A stretch of DNA of 64,000 nucleotides from CAVYXK01 sp963772445 (GTDB taxonomy: Bacteria > Pseudomonadota > Alphaproteobacteria > Acetobacterales > Acetobacteraceae). The DNA is taken from contig CAVYXK010000019.1 in the NCBI GenBank assembly GCA_963772445.1, forward strand, positions 496,001-560,000, given 5' to 3'. The position numbers and the translations under genes are program-made. Shown in pieces: positions 53,391 through 62,499 of this stretch (the first letter of the stretch is position 1; each line of letters opens with the position of its first letter). Under the pieces are notes generated by a model. It searched no databases. It was not told the DNA's origin and worked only from the letters and a program-made list of their open reading frames with translations.

Positions 53391-54770
53391 ATGCGACGCT
53401 GGAGTCGCTTGCGCGGCGAACTGCTGCTGGTTGCGTCGGTGACGCTGATGGTGCTGCGGGCGGCGCCGGCGCAAGCAGTGCCGGCCTTCGCGCAGCAGAC
53501 CGGGCAGCCCTGCGCGGCATGTCATATCGGCGCTTTCGGGCCGCAGCTCACTCCCTTGGGCCGGGCGTTCAAGATCGGCGGCTATACGCAGCAGGGCGGT
53601 ACCGGGCTGGCTGCGAACATTCCGCTGTCGGCCTTTGTGCTGGGCTCGTTCACCCATACCGCAACGCCACAGCCCACGCCGCCGGCAGCCGGGTTCAACA
53701 CCAACAACAACCCGGCGCTCGATCAGGTCAGCTTGTTCGTTGCCGGGCGCGCCAGCGACTTTGCCGGTGGCTTCATCCAGGGGACCTGGTCCGGCACCCA
53801 ACATGCCTTCCTGCTGGACAACACCGATCTTCGCCTGACAACACCGCTCGATCTCGGCAACACCGAGCTGCGCGTGGGCGTATCGATCAACAACGGGCCC
53901 ACCGTCCAGGATCCCTACAACTCGACCTTCGTCTGGATTTTCCCTTTCGCGCAGTCGGCGCTGGCTCCGACCCCGACCGCGCAGCCGCTGTTGGCGAGTG
54001 GGCTGATTGGCAACTCGATCGGGGTTACCGCCTATGCCTGGTACGACCAGCGGCTCTATCTCGAGGCAGGCGGATACGAAACCTACGGTCCCAGTCTGCT
54101 GTCGGCGTTCGGCACGACTTATGGGCCCGGCAGTACTGCCAACATCGCTCCGTACGCGCGGGCGGCGTATCAATGGTTGTGGAACGGGCAGTCTGTCTAT
54201 GTCGGGGCCCTATTCCTGGGCGCGAGCATTAATCCCGCGGTCGGGGCACGCACCGCTGACGGCTCACAGGGACAGAACCAATTTATCGACTATGGCATCG
54301 ATGGCGGCTATCAGTTCCTCGGCGACGGCACGCATATCGGGACCCTAAATGGCATTTTCGTGCACGAGCGGCAGAACCTTCAAGGTTCCTTCAACATGGG
54401 GACCGCCAGCCAGGTGGGCAATTCGCTCAATCAGATCCGTGCCAATGCAACGTATTACTATCGGAACACCTATGGGCTGACAGTGGCCTGGCAGTACACC
54501 TGGGGCACGCCCGATCCACTGATGTTCCCGGCGCAACCGGTGACCGGTAGCGCCAACGGCAAGCCGGATAGCAAGGCGTTCATCTTCGAAGCTGACTGGG
54601 TCCCGTTCGGCAAGGCGGATTCCTGGGGGCGTCCTTTCGCCAACCTGAAGATCGGGTTGCAGTACGTGCTGTATACGCTATTCAACGGCGGCAGTCGCAA
54701 TTACGACGGTTTTGGTCGCAACGCGAGTGATAACAACACCGTCTTTCTGTACGCCTGGACCGCATTCTAA
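53391..54770 (+). CDS. Cyc2-like outer-membrane monoheme cytochrome-porin
   Basis: This encodes 459 residues. After a signal peptide (ASVTLMVLRAAPAQA) comes VPAFAQQTGQPCAACHIGAF, then GPQLTPLGRAFKIGGYTQQG. This is one c-type heme site in the context that starts Cyc2-type proteins. The remaining 380 residues are Gly/Asn/Tyr-rich with alternating strands (LFVAGRASDFAGGFIQGTWS, AYAWYDQRLYLEAGGYETY, IGLQYVLYTLFNGGSR) and end in an aromatic residue (YAWTAF). That is the mark of an outer-membrane barrel. Cyc2 in iron oxidisers takes electrons from Fe(II). Close relatives occur in bacteria not known to oxidise iron. The cytochrome gene just upstream would take the electrons on. Confidence 0.72.
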   Translation: MRRWSRLRGELLLVASVTLMVLRAAPAQAVPAFAQQTGQPCAACHIGAFGPQLTPLGRAFKIGGYTQQGGTGLAANIPLSAFVLGSFTHTATPQPTPPAAGFNTNNNPALDQVSLFVAGRASDFAGGFIQGTWSGTQHAFLLDNTDLRLTTPLDLGNTELRVGVSINNGPTVQDPYNSTFVWIFPFAQSALAPTPTAQPLLASGLIGNSIGVTAYAWYDQRLYLEAGGYETYGPSLLSAFGTTYGPGSTANIAPYARAAYQWLWNGQSVYVGALFLGASINPAVGARTADGSQGQNQFIDYGIDGGYQFLGDGTHIGTLNGIFVHERQNLQGSFNMGTASQVGNSLNQIRANATYYYRNTYGLTVAWQYTWGTPDPLMFPAQPVTGSANGKPDSKAFIFEADWVPFGKADSWGRPFANLKIGLQYVLYTLFNGGSRNYDGFGRNASDNNTVFLYAWTAF

Positions 54771-54817
54771 AATCGGCGGAGATGCGAAATCTCCGCCACG
54801 CGCTGCCACGAGTTCTT

Positions 54818-55057
54818 CTATCGGCTAAGCTCCCGCTTCATGCAGTCGATCCCGGCCAGCGTCAGGGGAAACATGCGCTCCCCCATGAGCTGGCGCGTGA
54901 TCGTCGTCGAGTTGACGAACTGCCAGGACCGCTCCGGCACTGGATTGAGCCACGCCGCCCGGCGAAAGTGCGACGTCAGTCGGTCAAGCCAAACTCGTCC
55001 CGGCTCCTCGTTCCAATGCGCCACGCTGCCGCCGGGCGTGGCAATCTCATACGGGCT
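54818..55057 (-). pseudogene. VWA/CoxE-like gene fragment (duplicate of the 3' end of 62500-63678)
   Basis: The frame reads VAHWNEEPGRVWLDRLTSHF, then RRAAWLNPVPERSWQFVNST, and ends LAGIDCMKRELSR. It matches the last 68 residues of the VWA protein at 62500 almost exactly. At DNA level the match runs from about 54815 to 55057 with roughly one change in seven bases by eye. The MIDAS part is missing, so it cannot function. It stands between the Cyc2-like gene and the ben regulator and marks an old partial duplication across the ben-cat cluster. Confidence 0.85.
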
Positions 55058-55111
55058 CTCGCAGCGGACTTATATTAGCTCAGCAGTGCGACCCGAAGTT
55101 AGACTGATGCT

Positions 55112-56065
55112 TTACAAGCCGGCTTTCCGTTCTGCGAGATCATCATCTTCCGCCGCGCCCTGCTGTCGGCCGATCCCTTGCTTCTGATAGATCTTGCGGA
55201 TGAGCTGGACCATCAGCGCCGCTTCCGGCGAGCGGTCGCCTTTCCGTTTGCTCAATATGATCGGCGAGACAGCGTCCTCGTCCTTGAGCGGCCTGAAGGC
55301 AATATTCTCGCGCCGGAGCCGCTGGAGCGAGATCGGCACCAGGCACAGACCAGCCTCGGCCGCGACAAGTCCGAGCGCGGTCTGCACCTCTCGCACCTCG
55401 TGCACGACCGGCGGGTGGAGGTCGCGCTTACGGAACAGCGCCAGCACCTGGTCGGCGTAGCTTGGCCGAGGCGCCCGTGGATAGACGATTAACGGATCGC
55501 CGGCCAGTTCCTCAATCCGCAGCCCGTTCGTGCGCGACGCGAGCGCATGGTTCTTCGGCAGTGCGGCACAAAGCCGCTCGTTACGCAGCAGCACGCGCTC
55601 GATCTGCGGGTCCTCGAACGGAATGCGGCCGAAACCGATATCGATCCGCCCTTCCTTCAGGGCCACCACCTGTTCCATGGTCGTCAACTCGCTCAGGATC
55701 AGCTCGACAGCAGGCCGGGCCGCCCGATATTCGCGGATGACCTCCGGCAGGTACCCGTAGAGCGTGGAGCCGACGAAACCGATCGTCAGGTGCGATCGCT
55801 CTGCCTCCCGCAGGCGGCGCATCATGCCTTTCATCTCGTCCATGCGGTCGAGCACCTGCACCGCCTGCTCGAACAGCAGCCGGCCGGGCTCAGTCAGCGC
55901 GAGCGGGCGGCTCTGACGATCGAACAACGCGACGCCGACCTCGTCTTCGAGCTGCTGGATTTGCCGGCTCAGCGGCGGTTGGGCAATGCGCAGCTTCTCG
56001 GCCGCGCGGGTGAAGTTCCGCTCCCGCGCGACGGCCACGAAGTAGCGCAACTGCCGAGACTCCAT
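55112..56065 (-). CDS. LysR-family regulator of the ben-cat cluster (BenM/CatM/CatR type)
   Basis: This encodes 317 residues from the ATG at 56065. Helix-turn-helix: MESRQLRYFVAVARERNFTR, then AAEKLRIAQPPLSRQIQQLE. The effector part has HLTIGFVGSTLYGYLPEVIR and DIGFGRIPFEDPQIERVLLR, matching BenM/CatM, which respond to benzoate and cis,cis-muconate. It is divergent from benA. A perfect ATAC-N7-GTAT box at 56070-56084 covers its own ribosome binding site, so it is probably autoregulated. The 56065 start gives the better ribosome-site spacing; 56071 is also possible. Confidence 0.88.
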   Translation of the reverse strand: MESRQLRYFVAVARERNFTRAAEKLRIAQPPLSRQIQQLEDEVGVALFDRQSRPLALTEPGRLLFEQAVQVLDRMDEMKGMMRRLREAERSHLTIGFVGSTLYGYLPEVIREYRAARPAVELILSELTTMEQVVALKEGRIDIGFGRIPFEDPQIERVLLRNERLCAALPKNHALASRTNGLRIEELAGDPLIVYPRAPRPSYADQVLALFRKRDLHPPVVHEVREVQTALGLVAAEAGLCLVPISLQRLRRENIAFRPLKDEDAVSPIILSKRKGDRSPEAALMVQLIRKIYQKQGIGRQQGAAEDDDLAERKAGL

Positions 56066-56069
56066 GGCC

Positions 56070-56084
56070 ATACCCTCAAGGTAT
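56070..56084. promoter_or_regulatory. BenM/CatM-type operator, ATAC-N7-GTAT
   Basis: The 15-bp dyad ATAC-CCTCAAG-GTAT fits the known consensus ATAC-N7-GTAT recognised by BenM and CatM. It lies 5 bp before the regulator start and 112 bp before benA. On the regulator strand the spacer includes GAGG, the regulator's ribosome binding site, so binding would block its own translation start region and transcription. Confidence 0.7.
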
Positions 56085-56195
56085 CGTCGGCACCTATTTA
56101 GTCTTGGACCGGCAGGACCGAAAGTGGCATTGTCCCCTTGCCCGTGGCGGCCATAGCCCGCCGACAGAGGCAATCATGGTGGAGGGAGCCGAGCC

Positions 56196-57543
56196 ATGCT
56201 CGACAGCGCCAACAAGACCATCGAGACCGCGCTGGAGGACGACGCTGGAAAAGGCGTCTTCCGGGTCGCGCGCGACATCTTCACGGACCCCGAGCTCTTC
56301 GAGCTCGAGATGAAGTACATCTTCGAGGGCAACTGGATCTATCTGGCGCACGAGAGCCAGATCCCGAACAAGAACGACTACTTCACGACTTACATGGGTC
56401 GCCAGCCGATCTTCATCGCACGCAACCGGAACGGCGAGCTGAACGCATTCATCAACGCCTGCAGCCACCGCGGCGCCATGCTCTGTCGCTACAAGCGCGC
56501 AAACAAGGCCACCTACACCTGCCCGTTCCACGGCTGGACCTTCAACAACTCCGGCAAGCTCCTGAAGGTGAAAGACCCCGAGGGCGCGGGTTATCCCGAG
56601 CAGTTCAACAAGAACGGCTCGCACGATCTGACCAAGGTACCCCGGTTCGAGAGCTATCGCGGCTTCCTGTTCGGCAGCCTCAACCCGGACGTCGTGCCAC
56701 TCACCGAGTATCTCGGCGAAGCTGCGAAGATCATCGACCTGATTGTCGATCAGTCACCGGAGGGCCTCGAAGTGCTGCGCGGGTCCTCGACCTATGTTTA
56801 CGACGGCAACTGGAAGCTGCAGACCGAGAACGGCGCCGACGGCTACCACGTCACCGCAGTCCATTGGAACTACGCCGCCACGACCAGCCGCCGCAAGGAA
56901 GCCGCACAAGTGGACACCGTCCGCGCCATGAGCGCAGGCGGCTGGGCCAAGCAGGGCGGCGGCTTCTACTCCTTCGAAAACGGCCACCTGTTGCTCTGGA
57001 CCAACTGGGAAAACCCGCAGGACCGGCCGAACTGGGAGCGCCGGGAGGAGCTGGCCGCGCAGTTCGGTGAGGCACGCGCGGACTGGATGGTGCAGCGGTC
57101 GCGCAATCTCTGCCTCTATCCGAACGTGTACCTGATGGACCAGTTCAGCTCGCAGATCCGCCACTATCGACCACTCGCCGTCGATAAGACAGAGGTGACC
57201 ATCTACTGCATCGCGCCCAAAGGCGAGAGCGCCGAGGCGCGGGCGCGGCGCATCCGGCAGTACCGAGGACTTCTTCAACGCCAGCGGGATGGCGACGCCG
57301 GACGATCTCGAGGAGTTCCGCGCCTGCCAGTTCTCCTATCTGGGCCGTGCGGCACGCTGGAATGACCTGTCGCGCGGTGCCGCCCACTGGATCCACGGCG
57401 CCGATGCGGCAGCAGAGGCGATCGGCATGAAGCCGCTGATGAGCGGCGTGCGCACCGAGGACGAGGGACTGTTCGTCGTGCAGCACAAGCACTGGCATGA
57501 CATCATGCAGTGCGCGCTAACCGCAGAAACGCAGAAATCCTGA
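56196..57543 (+). pseudogene. benA: Benzoate 1,2-dioxygenase alpha subunit, frameshifted near the C-terminus
   Basis: The first 355 codons are a good BenA. The Rieske site is C89/H91 in NACSHRGAMLC and C109/H112 in TCPFHGWTF. The mononuclear iron site is ENGADGYHVTAVH (D215, H218, H223). At about 57261 the sequence reads TACCGAGGACTTC. Removing one C gives QYEDFF and joins the other frame, NASGMATPDDLEEFRACQFS, then GLFVVQHKHWHDIM. So a single inserted base breaks the gene. The enzyme makes benzoate cis-diol. BenB, BenC and BenD that follow are intact, which suggests the shift may be a sequence error. Confidence 0.88.
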
Positions 57544-57557
57544 GAGGAAGCAGGACA

Positions 57558-58088
57558 ATGTCAGCCACGCTTGAGACCCCGAAGGGCGAGGCAGCCGCGC
57601 CGCTCTCGGTCGAGGACGTCACCCAATTCCTGTACCGCGAGGCCCGCTTCCTCGATGACAGGGAGTGGGACAGTTGGCTCGCTCTTTATGCGCCGGACGT
57701 GGAGTTCTGGATGCCATCCTGGGACGACGAGGATCGCCTGACCGAGGACCCGCAGAAAGAGATCTCGCTCATCTGGTACGGCCACAAGGGCGGGCTCGAG
57801 GACCGCGTGTTCCGTATCAGGACCGAGCGGTCAAGTGCGACCAGCCTGCCGGAGCCGCGCACCTCACACAACATCAGCAATGTCGAGATCCTGGACCAGG
57901 GCGGCGGCGTGTGCCGGCTGCGCTTCAACTGGGTGACCTTCAGCTATCGCTACAAGACCACGGACATCTACTTCGGTACCTCCTTCTACATGCTCGATAC
58001 CACCGGCGCCGAGCCGCTGATCAGCCGGAAGAAGGTGATCCTGAAGAACGACTACATCCACCACGTTGTCGACATCTACCACATCTGA
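57558..58088 (+). CDS. benB: Benzoate 1,2-dioxygenase beta subunit
   Basis: This encodes 176 residues, close to the usual 160-180. It has VEDVTQFLYREARFLDDREW, then DSWLALYAPDVEFWMPSWDD and RIRTERSSATSLPEPRTSHN, ending RKKVILKNDYIHHVVDIYHI. This is the ring-hydroxylating beta-subunit fold (NTF2-like), which supports the alpha-subunit trimer. It starts 15 bp after benA. Confidence 0.93.
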   Translation: MSATLETPKGEAAAPLSVEDVTQFLYREARFLDDREWDSWLALYAPDVEFWMPSWDDEDRLTEDPQKEISLIWYGHKGGLEDRVFRIRTERSSATSLPEPRTSHNISNVEILDQGGGVCRLRFNWVTFSYRYKTTDIYFGTSFYMLDTTGAEPLISRKKVILKNDYIHHVVDIYHI

Positions 58089-58106
58089 GTCGGGCGGGAG
58101 GAAATA

Positions 58107-59147
58107 ATGGGTCATGCCATCGCTCTGAATTTCGAGGACGGCTTCACCCGCTTTATCGAAAGCCGCCCCGGCGAAACGGTCGCCGACGCCTCCTATCGCG
58201 TCGGGATCAACATCCCGCTCGATTGCCGCGACGGCGCCTGTGGCACCTGCAAATGCCGCGTGCAGTCCGGCGACTTCGATCCGGGCGATTACATCGAGGA
58301 TGCGCTGACCGACGAGGAAGCCCAAGAAGGATTGGCGCTGGCCTGCCAGATGAAGCCGAAGACCGACCTCGTTCTCGACATCTTTGCCTCCTCGGAGGTT
58401 TGCAAGACCAAGGGGCAGCTTTTCCGGCCCCGTCTCAAGTCGGTGGAGCGGCTGTCGGAGACCACCATCGCCTTCTCGCTGGAGGGGGCCGGGCCGCTGA
58501 CCTTCCTCCCCGGCCAGTACGTGAATGTCCTGGTGCCGGGCTCGGAAGAGCGGCGCTCCTACTCGTTCAGCTCGCCGCCGGGCGCGGAGGTGCAGTCATT
58601 TCTTGTGAGGAACATAGAACGCGGCAAGATGAGCACCTTCCTGCGCGAGAAGGGCGAGTCCGGCACGCAGATGGAGTTCGTCGGCCCCTCCGGCAGCTTC
58701 TACCTGCGGCAGATCCGGCGCCCGCTCTTGTTCCTGGCCGGCGGCACCGGTCTCGCGCCGTTCCTTTCCATGCTGGGCCGGATCGCCGAGACGGGCAGCC
58801 CGCAGCCGATCCACATGGTTTACGGCGTCACCAACGATCCGGACCTTGTCGCCGTCGAACAACTGGGACAGTTCGCTGAGCGCATTTCCGGCTTCACCTT
58901 CACGACCTGCGTGGCGGCCGAGGACAGCGCCCATCCCCGCAAGGGCTATGTCACGCATCACATTGAACCCGGCCATCTGAACGATGGCGAGGTGGACATC
59001 TATCTCTGCGGCCCGCCGCCGATGGTAGAAGCGGTGCGCGGCTGGCTCGGCGAGAAGGGCGTCACACCGGCGGCCTTCTACTACGAGAAATTCTCGCCGA
59101 GCGGCGCGGTGACCGCGATCGGCGAAAGTCACCGGTGGGCGGCCTGA
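58107..59147 (+). CDS. benC: Benzoate 1,2-dioxygenase reductase
   Basis: This encodes 346 residues. The plant-type 2Fe-2S site is CRDGACGTCKCR near residue 40, with the fourth Cys in LALACQM. The FAD domain shows RRSYSFSSPPG and the NAD domain LFLAGGTGLAPFLSML and YLCGPPPMVEAV. It passes electrons from NADH to the BenAB Rieske centre. It starts 18 bp after benB. Confidence 0.94.
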   Translation: MGHAIALNFEDGFTRFIESRPGETVADASYRVGINIPLDCRDGACGTCKCRVQSGDFDPGDYIEDALTDEEAQEGLALACQMKPKTDLVLDIFASSEVCKTKGQLFRPRLKSVERLSETTIAFSLEGAGPLTFLPGQYVNVLVPGSEERRSYSFSSPPGAEVQSFLVRNIERGKMSTFLREKGESGTQMEFVGPSGSFYLRQIRRPLLFLAGGTGLAPFLSMLGRIAETGSPQPIHMVYGVTNDPDLVAVEQLGQFAERISGFTFTTCVAAEDSAHPRKGYVTHHIEPGHLNDGEVDIYLCGPPPMVEAVRGWLGEKGVTPAAFYYEKFSPSGAVTAIGESHRWAA

Positions 59148-59151
59148 GGCG

Positions 59152-59943
59152 ATGACGACTTACCCAGGACGTTTCGCCGGCAAGGTCGCCGTGGTGACCG
59201 GCGCGGCGCAGGGGATCGGGCGCAGCGTGGCGCTCCGCCTCGCGCGGGAGGACGCCAAGGTCGCGCTCGTGGATCGCTCGGAACTCGTCGAGGAGGTGCG
59301 GCAGGAGGCCGAGGGAAGCGGCGCCGAGGCGCTGGCGATCACCGCCGACCTCGAGACGTTCGCGGGTGCGACCGCCGCCATGCAGCGTGCCTGCGAGCGC
59401 TTCGGCCGCATCGACATCCTGATCAACAACGTGGGTGGCACGATCTGGGCGAAGCCCTACGCGCGCTACGAGCCGGCGCAGATCGAGGCGGATCTGCGGC
59501 GTTCGCTGTTTCCCACGCTCTGGTGCTGCCGCGCCGTGCTGCCGGCGATGCTGGAACGCGGCGAGGGCGGCGTGATCGTCAACGTCTCCTCGGTGGCAAC
59601 GCGCGGCCTCAATCGCGTGCCTTACGCGGCAGCCAAGGGGGGTGTGAATGCGATCACCGCGTGCCTCGCCTGGGAATGCGCCGGGCAGGGTATCCGAGTC
59701 TGTGGCGTGGCGCCTGGCGGCACGGAGGCGCCGCCACGGCGCATCCCGCGCAACGCGATCGCGCCGACGGAAGAAGAAAGGGATTGGTACCAGCAGATCG
59801 TCGATCAAACGATCTCGTCCAGCCTGATGAAGCGCTACGGAACAACCGAGGAGCAGACAGCAGCCATTCTGTTCCTCGCTTCCGACGAAGCCTCATACAT
59901 CACCGGCGTGACGCTGCCCGTCGCCGGCGGAGATCTGGGCTGA
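59152..59943 (+). CDS. benD: cis-1,2-dihydroxycyclohexa-3,5-diene-1-carboxylate dehydrogenase
   Basis: This encodes 263 residues. It is a short-chain dehydrogenase with VAVVTGAAQGIGRSVALRLA and the active-site VPYAAAKGGVNAITACLAWE (Tyr-x3-Lys), plus DILINNVGG. BenD oxidises and decarboxylates the benzoate diol to catechol with NAD. It is 4 bp after benC, and catA follows 73 bp later. Confidence 0.93.
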   Translation: MTTYPGRFAGKVAVVTGAAQGIGRSVALRLAREDAKVALVDRSELVEEVRQEAEGSGAEALAITADLETFAGATAAMQRACERFGRIDILINNVGGTIWAKPYARYEPAQIEADLRRSLFPTLWCCRAVLPAMLERGEGGVIVNVSSVATRGLNRVPYAAAKGGVNAITACLAWECAGQGIRVCGVAPGGTEAPPRRIPRNAIAPTEEERDWYQQIVDQTISSSLMKRYGTTEEQTAAILFLASDEASYITGVTLPVAGGDLG

Positions 59944-60015
59944 CCACAACGGTGGCCGGACCGCTTCCGGCAGGAACCAGCAGACGCCGGCAGGAGGCCG
60001 GGATGGAGGGAAACC

Positions 60016-60946
60016 ATGTCTGACTCGCTGACCGATACCCAAGAGGTCAAGCAACTACTGAATCGTGTCGCCGGGATGGACCAGCGCGGCGGGAACGAGC
60101 GGCTCAAGCGCATCGTGCGCCAGATCGTGACTGATCTCTGCCGCACGATCGAGACGTTCGAACGTCACGCCGACAGAGTTCTGGACCGCGGCGAGCTACC
60201 TGACACGGCTCGGCCAGGCCAATGAGGTCGGGCTGCTGGTGCCTGGGCTCGGCGTCGAGACCTTCCTTGACATCGTGACGGACGAGAAGGAGCGCCGCGC
60301 CGGGTTGATGGGCGGCACGCCGCGCACGATCGAGGGGCCGCTTTACATCGCCGGCGCGCCGCCTTCGAAGGGCGAAGCGCGGCTGGACCAGGATCCCGAG
60401 CAAGGCGAGGTGTTGTTCATGGAAGGCCAGGTCAGGAACACCCAGGGCAAGCCGATCGGCGGCGCCATCGTGGAGGTCTGGCATGCGAACACCAAGGGCG
60501 GTTACTCCGGCTTCGATCCGTCGCAGAGCGCCTACAACCTGCGCCGGCGCATCGAGACTGATGTCGACGGACGCTACCGTTTCCGCTCAATTCTGCCGTC
60601 AGGCTACGGTTGCCCGCCGGACGGGCCGACGCAGCAGTTGCTCTCCGTCCTTGGCCGACACGGCCGACGCCCGGCGCACATCCATTTCTTCGTCGCGGCG
60701 CCCGGCTACCGCAAGCTGACCACCCAGATCAACATCTCGGACGATCCGTATCTGCACGACGACTTTGCCTTCGCCACGCGCGACGGCCTGATCCCGGAGC
60801 TGGTTCGCCACGCCGATCCCATGCAGATCAAGGCCCGCGGCCTGAACGAGCCCTTTGTCACGATCCAGTTCGACTTCACGCTGAACCGCGAGGCAGCAAA
60901 CCTGCCCGACCCGGAGGTCGTGCGCGAGCACGGGAAGGCGGCATAG
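60016..60946 (+). pseudogene. catA: Catechol 1,2-dioxygenase (intradiol), frameshifted
   Basis: The first frame carries TDTQEVKQLLNRVAGMDQRG, then LKRIVRQIVTDLCRTIETF. At about 60157 the DNA reads TTCGAACGTC. Removing one A gives ETFDVTPTEFWTAASYLTRL, then GQANEVGLLVPGLGVETFLD, which is the normal CatA continuation. The rest is intact, with GPLYIAGAPPS, the Tyr ligands around SILPSGYGCP, and the two His in RRPAHIHFFVAAPGY. CatA cleaves catechol to cis,cis-muconate with Fe(III). The one-base shift may be a sequence error, as in benA. Confidence 0.88.
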
Positions 60947-61027
60947 GCGGAACCTGAGGGACCTGCCGACGTGGCGTCGTCCCGCGGGCGGCGCCACTCG
61001 TTTCATCAGCAAGTGCCGGATCTGATC

Positions 61028-62185
61028 ATGCCGGATACGATTGAGGATGTGCGCAACGTGACCCGTGATCTCGTTATTGCCTCCGTCCGCAGCACCATCG
61101 TCGATGTGCCGACGGTGCGCCAACACAAACTGTCGCAGACCTTAGTCACGGCGCAAAGCTACGTTATCGTTCAGCTCCGGCTCGGCAACGGTGTCGAAGG
61201 GATCGGCGAGGCCGCGACACTCGGCGGCCCGCGCTGGAGCGAGGAGAGCGTCGAGGCGATAAAGGCCAACATCGACGCCTATCTCGCTCCGGCGATCATC
61301 GGCCTGCGCGCCGATCGGTTCGAGGCGGCAGCATTGCGCATGGACCAGGCGGCAAAACGCAACAACGCCGCCAAGGCCGCGATCGAGACGGCGCTGTTCG
61401 ACGCGGTGGGCAAGAGCTTCGATCTGCCTGCCGCCGCACTGCTCGGCGGCGCCGTGCGGGACCGCTTTCCCGTGGTCTGGACGCTCGCCTCGGGCGACCC
61501 GGCTCAGGAGGTGGACGAAGCCGAGTGCAAGCTCCAAGCGCGCCTGCACCGCACATTCAAGGTGAAGATCGGCGCGCAGCCACCCGAGACCGACATGGCC
61601 CGGATGCGCCATCTCGCCCGCGCGCTGCAAGGCCGTGCCACGCTGATCGTCGATGCCAACCAAGCCTGGGACGAGACGATTTCCATCCGTTGTCTGCCGG
61701 AACTGCATGAGCTGGGTGTCGCGCTGGTGGAGCAACCGGTGCCGGCATGGAACCTGGATGCGATGGCAAGGCTGCGCGCACGTCCCGACACGCCGCCCCT
61801 CCTGGCCGACGAGAATGTATTCGATGCGCACGACATGTTGGCGGTCGCCCGCGCTGCGGCGGCGGACGCAGTGTCGCTCAAGCTCGTGAAGCACGCCGGT
61901 CTGCTCGGGCTCCGCAGGGTCGCAGCGGTCGCGGAGGCTGCGGGCATCGGCCTCTACGGTGGCTGTCTGCTGGAGAGTTCGGTGGGCGCCGCCGCGCATC
62001 TGCAGACCTTCGCCACGCTCCGCGACCTGGCCTGGGGCTGCGAGCATTTCGGTCCGCAGATCTTGACCGGCGAGTTCGTCACCGAGCCGCTGCGCTTCGC
62101 CGATTTCGAGGTCCACCTGCCGACCGGACCCGGCATCGGAGTTCTCTTGGACGAGGACAAGCTGCGCCACTATGCGCGCCGGTAA
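61028..62185 (+). CDS. catB: Muconate cycloisomerase
   Basis: This encodes 385 residues. It belongs to the enolase superfamily, with the catalytic K-x-K block FKVKIGAQPPETD and the metal ligands in VDANQAWDE, VEQPVPAWN and ADENVFDAHD. The second Lys is in SLKLVKHAGLLGL, and the final block is YGGCLLESSVGAAAHLQTF. It turns cis,cis-muconate into muconolactone. The ATG at 61028 gives a normal N-terminus; a GTG at 60971 with GAGGG would add 19 residues. Confidence 0.93.
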   Translation: MPDTIEDVRNVTRDLVIASVRSTIVDVPTVRQHKLSQTLVTAQSYVIVQLRLGNGVEGIGEAATLGGPRWSEESVEAIKANIDAYLAPAIIGLRADRFEAAALRMDQAAKRNNAAKAAIETALFDAVGKSFDLPAAALLGGAVRDRFPVVWTLASGDPAQEVDEAECKLQARLHRTFKVKIGAQPPETDMARMRHLARALQGRATLIVDANQAWDETISIRCLPELHELGVALVEQPVPAWNLDAMARLRARPDTPPLLADENVFDAHDMLAVARAAAADAVSLKLVKHAGLLGLRRVAAVAEAAGIGLYGGCLLESSVGAAAHLQTFATLRDLAWGCEHFGPQILTGEFVTEPLRFADFEVHLPTGPGIGVLLDEDKLRHYARR

Positions 62186-62195
62186 GGAGGATACT

Positions 62196-62480
62196 GTGCT
62201 GTACCACGTAAGAATGGATGTGCACCCGCCACATGACATCGATACCGCGCGGTTCGACCGGCTGAAAGTCGAGGAGAAGGCCCGCGCCCTTGACCTGCAG
62301 CGTCAGGGCAAGTGGGTGCATCTGTGGCGGATTGCCGGTCGGTACTCGAACATCTCCGTCTTCAACGTCGAGAGCCACGACGAACTGCACGACTTGCTCT
62401 CGACGCTGCCGCTCTTCCCGTTCATGAAGATCGCTGTGACGCCGCTCGCACGGCACCCTTCAGCCCGCGATCCGGTCTGA
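62196..62480 (+). CDS. catC: Muconolactone delta-isomerase
   Basis: This encodes 94 residues, close to the usual 96. The GTG start has AAGGAGG 7 bases before it. It reads LYHVRMDVHPPHDIDTARFD, then QRQGKWVHLWRIAGRYSNIS and LPLFPFMKIAVTPLARHPS, the standard CatC sequence. It converts muconolactone to the enol-lactone. The enol-lactone hydrolase (pcaD/catD) is not in this window. It starts 11 bp after catB and ends 20 bp before the convergent VWA gene. Confidence 0.95.
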   Translation: MLYHVRMDVHPPHDIDTARFDRLKVEEKARALDLQRQGKWVHLWRIAGRYSNISVFNVESHDELHDLLSTLPLFPFMKIAVTPLARHPSARDPV

Positions 62481-62499
62481 TTCTGCGCGATCATACGCT

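Noticed and set aside
56196..57543. Programmed frameshift in benA
   Set aside because: No slippery heptamer or downstream structure is evident at TACCGAGG, and similar one-base shifts occur in unrelated genes across the window.
57665..58879. 404-residue forward frame over benB/benC
   Set aside because: Different frame of two well-conserved genes; no motif of its own.
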